64,000 bases of DNA from Candidatus Omnitrophota bacterium (GTDB lineage Bacteria > CAIJMQ01). The stretch covers positions 62,001-126,000 of the forward strand of contig JAHJCU010000005.1 in NCBI GenBank assembly GCA_018812925.1, given 5' to 3'. This document shows positions 44,623 to 53,284 of this stretch, one piece after another. Numbering within the stretch: position 1 is the first letter of the stretch; each line of letters starts with the position of its first letter. A program made the position numbers and the translations under genes. Under the pieces are notes generated by a model. It did not search any database. It saw only the letters and a list, made by a program, of their open reading frames with translations, and was not told where the DNA came from.

Positions 44623-46074
44623 ATGACATACGAACCTGTAATCGGTCTTGAAATACACGCTGAACTTGCTACCGAAACGAAACTATTTTGCGGATGCTCA
44701 ACAAAATTTGGTTCTCCGCCGAACTCGCAAGTTTGCCCCGTGTGTATGGGGCTTCCAGGTGTGCTTCCCGTAGTAAACGAAAAAGCGGTTGAATATATGA
44801 TTAGGACTGCTTTAGCGCTCAATTGTATAATAACACACCTAACAAAATTCGACAGGAAGAATTATTATTATCCCGACCTTCCCAAAAATTATCAGATTTC
44901 ACAACAATATCTGCCTTTTGCCAAAGACGGATTTCTTGAAATTAAACTTGGCGATAAAATTAAACGAATCGGCGTGGACAATATTCATCTTGAAGAAGAT
45001 GCGGGTAAGAATATCCATCTTGAAAATGGGCAAGCATCTTTGGTGGACTTAAACCGCACGGGTATACCTTTAATAGAAATCGTAACGAAACCGGATATGA
45101 GGAGCCTGGAAGAAGTTGAAGTGTTTATGAATAACTTAAGAGACATATTACTTTATATCGGGATTTCTGACTGTAAAATGGAAGAGGGTTCTTTAAGATT
45201 TGAAGCAAATATATCAGTAAGAGAAAAAGGCGAAGATATTTTGTCGCCAAGAGTTGAAATAAAAAATCTGAATTCTTTCAAAATTGTTCTTGCGGCTATC
45301 AAATACGAAGTAGAAAGACAAAAAGAAACACTTGAAAAAGGGGAAAAGGTTTCTCAAGAAACCAGATTATGGGATGAAGAAGGGCAAAAAACACACCCGA
45401 TGCGCAGTAAAGAAGAAGCGCACGATTACCGATATTTCCCCGAACCGGACCTTCCCCCGCTTTTTATTTCGGATGAAGAAATAGAAAGAATAAAAAAGGA
45501 ACTGCCTGAACTTCCAAATGCGCGCAAAGAAAGATTCGCAGTTGAATATGGCTTGACAGAATACGATTCAAACATACTCATATCAAACAAAGAAACGGCA
45601 GACTTTTTCGAAGAATGCTTAAAAGAATTCAATCAGTCCCGCTCCGACAACATCGGAGCAAAGGAAATTGCCAACTGGCTTATAGGACCTGTTGCGGGAT
45701 ATTTAAACGAGCATAACATTACTATTACTGAAAGCAAACTCACTTCTGAACATCTCATTTCACTGCTTACACTTGTTAAAGAAGGGAAAATCAACCAAAA
45801 TACTGCCAAAAATATACTCACGAAGATTTTTGAAAAAGGCAAACATCCGCAGGAGATAGTTAAAGAGAACGGTCTTGCTCAAGTAACAGACGAGGAAGAG
45901 CTCTCCCAAGCAGTAGATAAAGTCCTTAAAGAAAACCAACAAGTAATAGACGATTTCAAGAAGGGTAAAACAAATGCATTCGGTTTCTTAGTCGGGCAGG
46001 TAATGAAATCAACCAAAGGCAAAGCAAATCCAAAAATAGTTAATGAATTACTTAACCAAAAACTGAAGAAGTAA
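44623..46074 (+). CDS. gatB: Asp-tRNA(Asn)/Glu-tRNA(Gln) amidotransferase subunit B
   Basis: GatB binds the misacylated tRNA and activates its carboxylate. The product starts M-T-Y-E-P-V-I-G-L-E-I-H-A-E-L; ATG 44614 is an alternative nine bp earlier. Family blocks C-P-V-C-M-G-L-P-G, K-N-Y-Y-Y-P-D-L-P-K-N-Y-Q-I-S and R-S-K-E-E-A-H-D-Y-R-Y-F-P-E-P-D-L are intact, and a YqeY-like tail domain ends the protein. gatC, gatA and gatB form one operon, implying indirect charging of Gln and/or Asn tRNA. Confidence 0.97.
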   Translation: MTYEPVIGLEIHAELATETKLFCGCSTKFGSPPNSQVCPVCMGLPGVLPVVNEKAVEYMIRTALALNCIITHLTKFDRKNYYYPDLPKNYQISQQYLPFAKDGFLEIKLGDKIKRIGVDNIHLEEDAGKNIHLENGQASLVDLNRTGIPLIEIVTKPDMRSLEEVEVFMNNLRDILLYIGISDCKMEEGSLRFEANISVREKGEDILSPRVEIKNLNSFKIVLAAIKYEVERQKETLEKGEKVSQETRLWDEEGQKTHPMRSKEEAHDYRYFPEPDLPPLFISDEEIERIKKELPELPNARKERFAVEYGLTEYDSNILISNKETADFFEECLKEFNQSRSDNIGAKEIANWLIGPVAGYLNEHNITITESKLTSEHLISLLTLVKEGKINQNTAKNILTKIFEKGKHPQEIVKENGLAQVTDEEELSQAVDKVLKENQQVIDDFKKGKTNAFGFLVGQVMKSTKGKANPKIVNELLNQKLKK

Positions 46075-46305
46075 TAAATCCTGAAATGATTAATAACTAA
46101 ACACCAATTATTAGGAACGGTAACTGTAACACCCGCCTGTTTGCGAAGCGGGCAGAAAGCTCGTGTCGGTAAATTTCGTAATTCGTAACCCTTACCAACT
46201 AACGATATTCAATTATCTTGGTTATTGATTTGTACAGGGTCTTGACAAAGAGGGAATGATATGATAAAAACAATTTGATTTCTAAAAAAGAAAAGGAGGT
46301 TAAAT
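46075..46305. other. Intergenic stretch: palindrome, word repeats, possible promoter
   Basis: Contains a GC-rich palindrome CCCGCCTG...GCGGGCAG (46132-46154), GGTAAxTTxCGTAATTCGTAAC words related to 47100-47200, and TTGACA at 46242-46247 with only a poor -10 (TAAAAA after 17 bp). A good AAAGGAGG site precedes the first pseudopilin gene. No ORF of interest. Confidence 0.5.
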
Positions 46306-47031
46306 ATGAATTTGTTGAATAAAAAGTTTGCTGGCTTTACATTGATAGAATTGTTGGTTGTTATTGCGATTATCGGAATCTTGGCTGCATTGATACTGCC
46401 GGCATTGAATAGAGCAAGAGAGAATGCCAGACACGCTGTCTGCTCAAGCAATCTAAAGCAGATTGGTCTTGGAATGCACCTGTTTGCGGGTGACCATAAT
46501 GAGAGTTTTCCGATGGGTGACGTGACTGGTGCTTCTACTACTGTTTTCACCAGTGCCACAACAAAGGGTAGTTTTGCGCGCTTATGGCCTGATTATATTA
46601 AGCCTTTTAGGACATATATCTGCCCGAGTAATATTTTAGCTCAACCAGCTACTATTGTTGGTAATGCGACTACAGGATTTCTAAATACAAGTGCTGCAAC
46701 CTGCCACTATGCTTATAATATCGGGTTTAATGAATCAGTCCGGTCCGATACTGTCCTGGCTATGGACCAGACATACAACGATGGTAATGCTATAAATACA
46801 TCACCCTATTGGATTACCACTCCGGTGGTTGGAGTAAACCTTACGACTACAAAGGGAGCTGGCTCCCAATTTCTTAACCATACTACCGATGGTGTCAATG
46901 TGCTGTTTGTCGCTGGTCATGTAAAGTGGATTAAACCTGTAAAATCAGGCATTAATAAGGTGCTTTCTACAACTGATCTACCCGGATTGAGTGGCACCTC
47001 AAATGACACCTTAAATCCTGATAATGATTGA
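46306..47031 (+). CDS. H-X9-DG type pseudopilin (DUF1559-like), first copy
   Basis: A short basic leader ends at the prepilin cleavage site [20 protein letters not shown], with the key Glu at +5. [12 protein letters not shown] and, near the C-terminus, [15 protein letters not shown] follow, the H-X9-DG signature slightly altered (A-G-H-V for D-G-H-V). Such pseudopilins are abundant in Planctomycetes, Lentisphaerae and related candidate phyla. They are exported by type II secretion or type IV pilus machinery; individual roles are unknown. Confidence 0.9.
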   Translation: MNLLNKKFAGFTLIELLVVIAIIGILAALILPALNRARENARHAVCSSNLKQIGLGMHLFAGDHNESFPMGDVTGASTTVFTSATTKGSFARLWPDYIKPFRTYICPSNILAQPATIVGNATTGFLNTSAATCHYAYNIGFNESVRSDTVLAMDQTYNDGNAINTSPYWITTPVVGVNLTTTKGAGSQFLNHTTDGVNVLFVAGHVKWIKPVKSGINKVLSTTDLPGLSGTSNDTLNPDND

Positions 47032-47099
47032 TGATATTTAATGAATAAAATGGATAACTTTTTTCGTGTTGGAGGTCTGACTTCTTATAAACACGGTAA

Positions 47100-47205
47100 A
47101 GGTAATGAAGCCCGTATCGGTTAATTTACGTAACTCGTAATTGGTAATTAGTAATTTTTAAAATTACGGATTACGATTTACAGATTACCGATTACAAAAA
47201 AATGG
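47100..47205. repeat. TAATTACG/GGATTAC word repeats between pseudopilin genes
   Basis: TCGTAATTGGTAATTAGTAA (47136) and neighbouring words face AAAATTACGGATTACGATTT and ACAGATTACCGATTAC (to 47195), giving an imperfect long inverted repeat. The remainder of the 224-bp gap has only the ribosome-binding site AAAGGAG before 47256. Confidence 0.55.
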
Positions 47206-47255
47206 GCATCGTAACCCTAACCAGGATAACGTTTCTTAAAGAAAGGAGATGAAAA

Positions 47256-48125
47256 ATGATGATGAGTAGATTAAAGGTTAAAGATACAAGATTCCGCAAT
47301 CTGCAATCTGAAGTCGGTTTTACCCTCATCGAGCTTTTGGTTGTGATAGCGATTATCGGGATTCTTGCCGCACTCATACTTCCGGCATTGATCCGAGCAA
47401 GAGAATTGGCCCAAAGGGTTTCCTGCGTTAGTAACCTAAAAGATATCGGTCTTGCGATGAATTTATACGCCATGGATAATCAGGAACACTTTCCGCATCG
47501 CCTATATATGGACGTAGTCTACCTTGGAAGCTTTTCTATGGCACAGTTATATCCTGATTATGAAAGCGATTGGGCCATCTTCGTTTGCCCTTCTTCCGAT
47601 CAAGTAATAAATCCAGTAGTAGGAACTGTTGAGGAGCAAAGATACGAATTTTTCTCCAGTAATTCGCCTTCTAACCCTAATAAGTTACCACATTGCTCCT
47701 ATGCTGTGCAGGCTCATCCTGAAATCCTCACTGAGCCACTCACACAAATGCATTTTAATTTGACAGAAGGAAGGTCTGTTGTATGGTTTATTGACAGAGC
47801 TCAACCAAATGGTTATGGTATAAGCCCAATAAACAATCACTTTGGTCACAATTTGGTAACTGTTGGCACAACAAATTACATTGTGCTGGGTTACAATGTG
47901 AAGCCTGCTCCCAATAATCAGTTCGCCAGCCCTACCCACGGAGCTGAAGGAACGAATATCTTGTTTTCAGATGGCGGTGCAGGATGGGTTAAAACTAAGC
48001 CCATTATGGTTGGTGCTGTCCAGCGCTGGGGTATATCTAATAATGATGTCTCTACTTTAGCCCAGTATTGGAAGGCAGGTTGGGAAAATCTCTTTTTCCA
48101 ATATGTCTGTCAGCCCAATGGATAA
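47256..48125 (+). CDS. H-X9-DG type pseudopilin (DUF1559-like), second copy
   Basis: The same hydrophobic segment as the first pseudopilin ([25 protein letters not shown]) is preceded by an unusually long leader of about 20 residues, part of which (I/F-R-N-L-Q-S-E) is coded by CAATCTG word repeats like those in gaps. The C-terminal motif is [14 protein letters not shown]. The two genes probably arose by duplication; beyond the N-terminal helix they diverge strongly. A strong AAAGGAG precedes the ATG run. Confidence 0.88.
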   Translation: MMMSRLKVKDTRFRNLQSEVGFTLIELLVVIAIIGILAALILPALIRARELAQRVSCVSNLKDIGLAMNLYAMDNQEHFPHRLYMDVVYLGSFSMAQLYPDYESDWAIFVCPSSDQVINPVVGTVEEQRYEFFSSNSPSNPNKLPHCSYAVQAHPEILTEPLTQMHFNLTEGRSVVWFIDRAQPNGYGISPINNHFGHNLVTVGTTNYIVLGYNVKPAPNNQFASPTHGAEGTNILFSDGGAGWVKTKPIMVGAVQRWGISNNDVSTLAQYWKAGWENLFFQYVCQPNG

Positions 48126-48139
48126 TTAGAAAAGAAAGG

Positions 48140-48182
48140 TAGGGAAAATGGGACGGTTCTTTTAAAATAGAGTTGTCCCCTT
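48140..48182. terminator. Weak hairpin after the second pseudopilin gene
   Basis: GGGAC (48150) can pair with GTCCC (48175) ahead of CTTTTCT. The words GGGACGGTTCTTTT and GTTGTCCCCTTTT resemble short REP-like palindromes seen near REP-tyrosine transposases elsewhere. Terminator function is tentative. Confidence 0.4.
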
Positions 48183-48196
48183 TTCTATTAGTTCTT

Positions 48197-48359
48197 GTCA
48201 TTGAGAGAGAGCGAAAGCAACCGAAGTAATCTAAAAAGCGAGATTGCCTGCCCGCAAAGATTTGGCAGGCGGGCTTTGCCTTTGGCTCGCCCCTAGGAAT
48301 CTGGAAGATTTCAGGGACTTTAGTCCTGGAAATTCGTACGAATTTCTCAGGGCAATGAC
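48197..48359. repeat. Composite palindromic element with GTCATTG/CAATGAC ends, copy 2
   Basis: Ends GTCATTG (48197) and CAATGAC (48353-48359) are as in the 23075 element. Inside lie a GC-rich palindrome GCCTGCC ... GGCAGGC (48246-48270) and a cloverleaf (48289-48353) with hairpins GAATCT/AGATTT, GGACT/AGTCC and GAAATTC/GAATTTC on a GCCCC/GGGC base. The rest of the 438-bp gap 48126-48563 holds only the REP-like hairpin and the tRNA promoter. Confidence 0.85.
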
Positions 48360-48518
48360 ACTTATTTTATTTGTATTAAACATTGGACATTTCATTAAGA
48401 ACTAGAAATTGGTAATTAGAAATTTAAGTAGAGCAGAACCAAAAGTTCATAAATAGGCAACTACAAAGCAAGACAGTTTAGAGAGAGCCGCTTTTCTTTT
48501 CATATTACATTTCCGCAA

Positions 48519-48548
48519 TTGTAAATCCTATTAAAATTGTTATATAAT
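48519..48548 (+). promoter_or_regulatory. Promoter for tRNA-Leu, tRNA-Val and perhaps thrS
   Basis: TTGTAA (48519-48524), 18 bp, TATAAT (48543-48548), 15 bp before the first tRNA. Confidence 0.65.
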
Positions 48549-48563
48549 TCAATTTCTAAAGCC

Positions 48564-48649
48564 GCCGGGATGGCGGAATTGGTAGACGCCTGGGATTTAA
48601 AATCCCATGGACCTTAAAGTCCGTGCCGGTTCAAGTCCGGCTTCCGGCA
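48564..48649 (+). tRNA. tRNA-Leu (anticodon TAA)
   Basis: Class II cloverleaf: acceptor GCCGGGA pairs with TTCCGGC, anticodon loop TTTAAAA reads TAA, long variable arm TGGACCTTAAAGTCCG, T arm CCGGTTCAAGTCCGG. Discriminator A, CCA not encoded. Confidence 0.96.
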
Positions 48650-48735
48650 CTGTATGATTTTGGATTTCAGAATTCGGATTGCGGATTACAAATTTTCTAT
48701 TCCGAAATCTGAAATCATAAATCCGCAATGGAATG

Positions 48736-48809
48736 GGGCGATTAGCTCAGTTGGTTAGAGTGCCACGTTGACATCGTGGAGGTCAGAGGTTCAAATCCTC
48801 TATCGCCCA
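48736..48809 (+). tRNA. tRNA-Val (anticodon GAC)
   Basis: Acceptor GGGCGAT pairs fully with ATCGCCC, anticodon loop TTGACAT reads GAC, T arm GAGGTTCAAATCCTC. Discriminator A. The 86 bp before it hold an inverted repeat of TTTCAGAATTCGGATT words. Confidence 0.96.
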
Positions 48810-48833
48810 CTAACTAAAAAGGATAAAAGAATT

Positions 48834-48864
48834 AGCCAATACGATAGAAATAGTGATATTGGCT
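48834..48864 (+). promoter_or_regulatory. Hairpin in the thrS leader
   Basis: AGCCAATA (48834-48841) pairs perfectly with TATTGGCT (48857-48864), 15-nt loop, ending 2 nt before the weak AGG site of thrS. It could modulate initiation, as leader hairpins do for other thrS genes, but no tRNA-Thr anticodon mimic or T-box is evident. Confidence 0.4.
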
Positions 48865-48875
48865 GTTAGGTATTT

Positions 48876-50615
48876 ATGAAACAGAAGCCACAAGATTCCT
48901 CACTTGAAACATATAGGCATAGTACTTCTCATATTCTTGCCTATGCTGTAAAAGAACTCTATCCTGGGGTAAAATTAGGCATAGGTCCTGCTATTGAAGA
49001 TGGTTTTTATTACGATTTCGACCTTTCCCACAGGTTTGTTCCCGAAGACCTCGCCAATATTGAAAAGAAAATGCAGGAGATTATAAATTGTGCTTATGAA
49101 TTTGTAAGAGAAGAATATTCCAAAGAAGAAGCCATTGAAATCTTTAAAGCGAAAGGTGAGAAATATAAAGTAGAGCTTTTACAAGAAATAAAAGATAAGC
49201 AAGTTTTCTTCTTTACCTCAGGCGATTTTGTTGACCTATGCAGAGGACCGCACGTTGAATCAACAGGTAAGATTAAATCTTTCAAGTTACTTCGAATCTC
49301 GGGGGCTTACTGGAGAGGCAGCGAAAAAAATCCTATGCTTCAGAGGATATACGGCACGGCATTTTACAAAGATAATGAATTAAAAGATTATTTGAATAAA
49401 TTGGAGGAAGCTAAGAAGCGAGACCACAGAAAAATCGGCAAAGAATTAGACCTGTTTTCTATTCAAGAGGAATCTGGTTTAGGGCTGGTTTTGTGGCATC
49501 CCAAAGGCGCTGTTATAAGAAGAACTATAGAAGATTTCTGGTACAAAGAACACGAGAAACGCGGTTATGACATTGTATATACTCCGCATATTTTAAAGAG
49601 TAAATTATGGCAGAAGAGCGGACATACCGAATTTTACAAAGAGAATATGTTTCCCACGTTGAAGTTTGAAGATAGCGAAGAAGAATATACGCTTAAACCG
49701 ATGAATTGCCCTGGGCATATTCTCATATATAAATCTTCCAAAAGAAGCTATCGTGAGTTACCGATAAGGTATGCAGAACTTGGAACAGTTTACAGATACG
49801 AAAAAAGCGGCGTGTTGCACGGATTGTTGAGGGTGAGAGGTTTTACTCAGGATGACGCCCATATTTTTTGCACGCTGGAACAGTTAAAAGATGAAATATC
49901 AGGCGTCGTTGATTTTGTTCAGTTTATGCTGAAAAGTTTTGGACTAGATTATTTCGCATTTCTTGCAACCCGTCCTGAAAAATTTTCAGGAAGCTCTCAA
50001 GATTGGGACAAAGCGGAGAATACTCTAAAAGAAGTTCTGGAAGAGAAAAAGATTGATTATGAAGTGGATGAAGGCGCTGCGGTATTTTACGGTCCCAAGA
50101 TAGATGTAAAGATAAAAGACGCTTTAGGGCATTTTGAACAAGGTCCTACTATTCAATTTGATTTTAATCTACCGAAGAAGTTTGATGTCACTTATGTTGG
50201 AGAAGATGGACAGGAACATAATGTTGTGATGGTCCACAGAGTTGTTTTGGGTAGTATGGAGCGTTTTTTTGGAACTTTGATTGAATACTACGGCGGGGCA
50301 TTCCCTATATGGCTGTCACCTGTCCAGGTTAAAGTTCTTCCCATATCTGAAGATATTCTGCCTTATGCTAAGGAAGTATATTCCCAGATTAAATCAGCCG
50401 GGATAAGAGTTGAAGTTGATTCAAAAAATGCGACCTTAGGTTATAAAATCAGGGAAGCTGAAAAGGAGAAAACCCCATACATAGTAGTGTTGGGTAAAAA
50501 CGAAGAAAAGGAGAAAACGCTTTCCGTAAGGAAAAGAAAAGAAGGGGACAAGGGGAAAATCAATATAGAACAGTTTATTAATAATATTAAAAAAGAAATA
50601 GAAGATTATACATAA
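48876..50615 (+). CDS. thrS: Threonyl-tRNA synthetase lacking the TGS domain
   Basis: The 579-aa protein begins directly with the second N-terminal (editing) domain: H6-type motif R-H-S-T-S-H-I-L-A-Y-A-V and C-R-G-P-H-V. The class II core follows, with M-N-C-P-G-H (zinc Cys), R-Y-A-E-L-G-T-V-Y-R-Y-E, motif 3 H-R-V-V-L-G-S-M-E-R-F, and the anticodon domain. About 60 residues (TGS) found in E. coli ThrRS are absent. No in-frame coding sequence exists upstream before the tRNA. TGS-less ThrRS occurs in several bacterial groups. Confidence 0.96.
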   Translation: MKQKPQDSSLETYRHSTSHILAYAVKELYPGVKLGIGPAIEDGFYYDFDLSHRFVPEDLANIEKKMQEIINCAYEFVREEYSKEEAIEIFKAKGEKYKVELLQEIKDKQVFFFTSGDFVDLCRGPHVESTGKIKSFKLLRISGAYWRGSEKNPMLQRIYGTAFYKDNELKDYLNKLEEAKKRDHRKIGKELDLFSIQEESGLGLVLWHPKGAVIRRTIEDFWYKEHEKRGYDIVYTPHILKSKLWQKSGHTEFYKENMFPTLKFEDSEEEYTLKPMNCPGHILIYKSSKRSYRELPIRYAELGTVYRYEKSGVLHGLLRVRGFTQDDAHIFCTLEQLKDEISGVVDFVQFMLKSFGLDYFAFLATRPEKFSGSSQDWDKAENTLKEVLEEKKIDYEVDEGAAVFYGPKIDVKIKDALGHFEQGPTIQFDFNLPKKFDVTYVGEDGQEHNVVMVHRVVLGSMERFFGTLIEYYGGAFPIWLSPVQVKVLPISEDILPYAKEVYSQIKSAGIRVEVDSKNATLGYKIREAEKEKTPYIVVLGKNEEKEKTLSVRKRKEGDKGKINIEQFINNIKKEIEDYT

Positions 50616-50647
50616 CTAATAATGTTATATTAAAAAAGGAGTGAAAA

Positions 50648-52768
50648 ATGAGTGTAGTTGTAGAAACAAAAATCGGAGAAAAGAATCTTATTATTGAAAC
50701 GGGGAAATTAGCCAAGCAGGCAGACGGCGCTGTAGTTGTCAGTTATGGCGACACTGTAGTTCTTACCACCGTTGTAGCGCGTGAACTGCAGGATATACCT
50801 CCATACTTTCCTTTATTTGTCGATTATAGAGAAATGACATATGCTTCGGGTAAAATACCCGGCGGGTTTTTCAAAAGAGAAGGCAGGCCTTCAGAAAAAG
50901 AAATCGTGACATCAAGAATGATAGACCGTCCCCTAAGACCTCTTTTTGCTGACGGTTATCTGGAAGAGATTCAGATCGTTTCTAATGCTCTTTCTGCGGA
51001 CGGAGAAATTGACCCTGATATACTAGGAATTATTGGTGCTTCAGCGGCCCTGGCAATTTCCGACATACCCTTTCCTGCTCCTGTAGGGGCGGTTAGGATA
51101 GGTAAAATCGGAGATAAATTTATTGTTAATCCTACCTATAAACAAGTGGATGAAGGTGGATTAGATTTAGTAGTTTGCGGTTGGGGTGATGGCGTGTCTA
51201 TGGTGGAAGGCGATGCAAAAGAGATATCCGAAGAGGTTATTCTTGAAGCGTTGAAGTTGGGACAGGAAGTTTGCGGAGAAATTTCATCTCTTATCCAACA
51301 GTTGGTTAAAAAAGTAGGAGTTTCTAAAAAAGAAATTAAAGTTGTTTCTATTCCCGAAGAACTGGAAAAAGAAATAGAAGATTTTGCTTCAAAAAGAATT
51401 GATGAAACAAAAAAGATTGAAGTTAAGAAAAAAAGAGTAATGCAGGCGAAGCTGTTGAAAAAAGAATGCGTAGAAAAATTTGGCGAGACGTATTCCGAAA
51501 AAATTGTGGAAATGGCTTTGGGAAAATTAGAGCAGAAGAAATTCAGAGAGAAAATAATTAATGAAGCTGTAAGGTCAGACGGCAGAAAGAGAGATGAAGT
51601 AAGACCCATAACATGTGAAGTTGGTATATTGCCAAGAACGCACGGCTCGGCTGTTTTTACCCGAGGCGAAACGCAGAGTTTGGTAACTGCAACGCTGGGG
51701 ACTTCGGAAGATGAGAAAAGAATGGATGAACTAAGAGGTGAATCTAAGAAGACATTTATGCTTCATTATAATTTTCCGCCGTTTTCGGTTGGAGAAGTCA
51801 AACCCATGAGGGGTCCATCCAGAAGAGACATAGGTCATGGCAATTTAGCCGAAAGAGCTTTGAAACCTATGATGCCGGATTGGGAAGACTTTCCTTACAC
51901 CATAAGATTGGTATCCGATATACTTGAGTCCAATGGCTCTTCTTCTATGGCTAGCGTATGCGGAGCGTCGCTTTCCTGTTTTGACGCGGGTATTCCTCTT
52001 AAAAAAGCGGTGGCAGGTGTGGCATTAGGCGTTATAAAAGAAGGTAAGAAATATGTTCTTCTTTCAGACATTGCAGGAGCCGAAGATAAATACGGCGATA
52101 TGGACTTAAAAATAGCCGGAACCAATGAAGGAGTTACCGCTATTCAAATGGACGTTAAAATAAAAGGTATAGAATTCGATATTTTGAAAGAAGCATTTTT
52201 GCAGTCCAAGCAAGCCCGAAAACACATATTAGACATAATGAATAAGACAATTAGCTCTGCTCGTGAATCGGTTTCTGTCTATGCTCCGCTTATAACCATT
52301 ATCGATATTAATCCTGAAAAAATCGGGGCTTTTATTGGTCCAGGTGGTAAGAATATACGCAAGATTATTGCGGAAACAGGAGCAAAAATAGATATTGATG
52401 ATGAGAAAAATAAAGTGATTGTAGCCGGAGTAGATCAGGAAAGCACAAAGAAAGCTGTAGCATATGTTGAGGCATATACGCATGAAGTCAAGGCAGGAGA
52501 GATATATGACGCAACAGTGACTAAGGTTATGCAATTCGGTGCTTTTGTTGAAATTCTTCCCGGACAAGAAGGTCTTGTCCATGTTTCTGAATTGGATTCA
52601 AATTTTGTTAAAAACGTTGAAGATGCAGTCAAGGAAGGCGATAAATTCAAGGTGAAAGTTTTAAAAATAGATGAGAAAGGGAGAATAAATCTTTCTCGAA
52701 AAGCAATGCAGGGGAAGGAAACGAAGGACGAGAAAAACAAAAAACGAAAAAAGCGTCCATCGTCCTAG
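50648..52768 (+). CDS. pnp: Polyribonucleotide nucleotidyltransferase (PNPase)
   Basis: Full-length 706 aa: two RNase PH domains (G-K-L-A-K-Q-A-D-G-A-V-V; R-S-D-G-R-K-R-D-E-V-R-P-I), the phosphate-binding S-N-G-S-S-S-M-A-S-V-C-G loop, KH domain G-A-F-I-G-P-G-G-K-N-I-R, S1 domain M-Q-F-G-A-F-V-E-I-L-P-G-Q-E-G-L-V-H-V-S, then a basic Lys/Arg tail. It degrades mRNA 3' to 5' using phosphate. AAAGGAG precedes ATG. rpsO, the usual partner, is not adjacent. Confidence 0.98.
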   Translation: MSVVVETKIGEKNLIIETGKLAKQADGAVVVSYGDTVVLTTVVARELQDIPPYFPLFVDYREMTYASGKIPGGFFKREGRPSEKEIVTSRMIDRPLRPLFADGYLEEIQIVSNALSADGEIDPDILGIIGASAALAISDIPFPAPVGAVRIGKIGDKFIVNPTYKQVDEGGLDLVVCGWGDGVSMVEGDAKEISEEVILEALKLGQEVCGEISSLIQQLVKKVGVSKKEIKVVSIPEELEKEIEDFASKRIDETKKIEVKKKRVMQAKLLKKECVEKFGETYSEKIVEMALGKLEQKKFREKIINEAVRSDGRKRDEVRPITCEVGILPRTHGSAVFTRGETQSLVTATLGTSEDEKRMDELRGESKKTFMLHYNFPPFSVGEVKPMRGPSRRDIGHGNLAERALKPMMPDWEDFPYTIRLVSDILESNGSSSMASVCGASLSCFDAGIPLKKAVAGVALGVIKEGKKYVLLSDIAGAEDKYGDMDLKIAGTNEGVTAIQMDVKIKGIEFDILKEAFLQSKQARKHILDIMNKTISSARESVSVYAPLITIIDINPEKIGAFIGPGGKNIRKIIAETGAKIDIDDEKNKVIVAGVDQESTKKAVAYVEAYTHEVKAGEIYDATVTKVMQFGAFVEILPGQEGLVHVSELDSNFVKNVEDAVKEGDKFKVKVLKIDEKGRINLSRKAMQGKETKDEKNKKRKKRPSS

Positions 52769-52807
52769 CGAAGCGGTCGTCTGTCGTGTGTCATTTCACT
52801 TTTTACT

Positions 52808-53245
52808 ATGATGGAACTGAAAATAGAGAGAACAGAAGAAGCTAAAAGGATTAATCTTCCTTTGCCGTTATATCAGCACGAAGGCGATGCCGGGTTTGAT
52901 TTAAGGTCGGCAAAACAGTGTGTAATCCAAAAAGGGACAAGACAAACAATTCCCACCGGTATAAAAATAGCAATTCCCTCGGGCTATTTTGGTCTTGTAA
53001 AAGACCGCAGCGGTTTAGCTTCCAAACACGGAATTCATACGCTTGCGGGAGTCATTGATTCCGGCTATCGGGGCGAAGTTGCGGTTGTTCTCCACAATTT
53101 CGCAGAAGAAGATTTTACTATTGATGTGGGAATGAGAATTGCTCAGCTTTTAATTGTCCCGGTTGTTTGTGTGAAAATAAAGGAAACTTCTCTTGACGAA
53201 ACTTCCCGAGGTGCAGACGGCTGGGGAAGCACAGGACATAAATAA
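52808..53245 (+). CDS. dut: dUTP diphosphatase
   Basis: Trimeric dUTPase of 145 aa with all five motifs: G-D-A-G-F-D-L-R-S, D-R-S-G-L-A-S-K-H-G-I, G-V-I-D-S-G-Y-R-G-E-V, R-I-A-Q-L-L-I and the C-terminal R-G-A-D-G-W-G-S-T-G-H. It removes dUTP and supplies dUMP for thymidylate. pyrK, another pyrimidine gene, begins 39 bp later. Confidence 0.97.
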   Translation: MMELKIERTEEAKRINLPLPLYQHEGDAGFDLRSAKQCVIQKGTRQTIPTGIKIAIPSGYFGLVKDRSGLASKHGIHTLAGVIDSGYRGEVAVVLHNFAEEDFTIDVGMRIAQLLIVPVVCVKIKETSLDETSRGADGWGSTGHK

Positions 53246-53284
53246 AAGTTTAACAGTTATTCATGTTAAAATTGCGAATAGAAT

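Noticed and set aside
51136-51609. 157-aa minus-strand ORF inside pnp
   Set aside because: Ser/Phe-rich mirror of PNPase coding sequence without its own signals.
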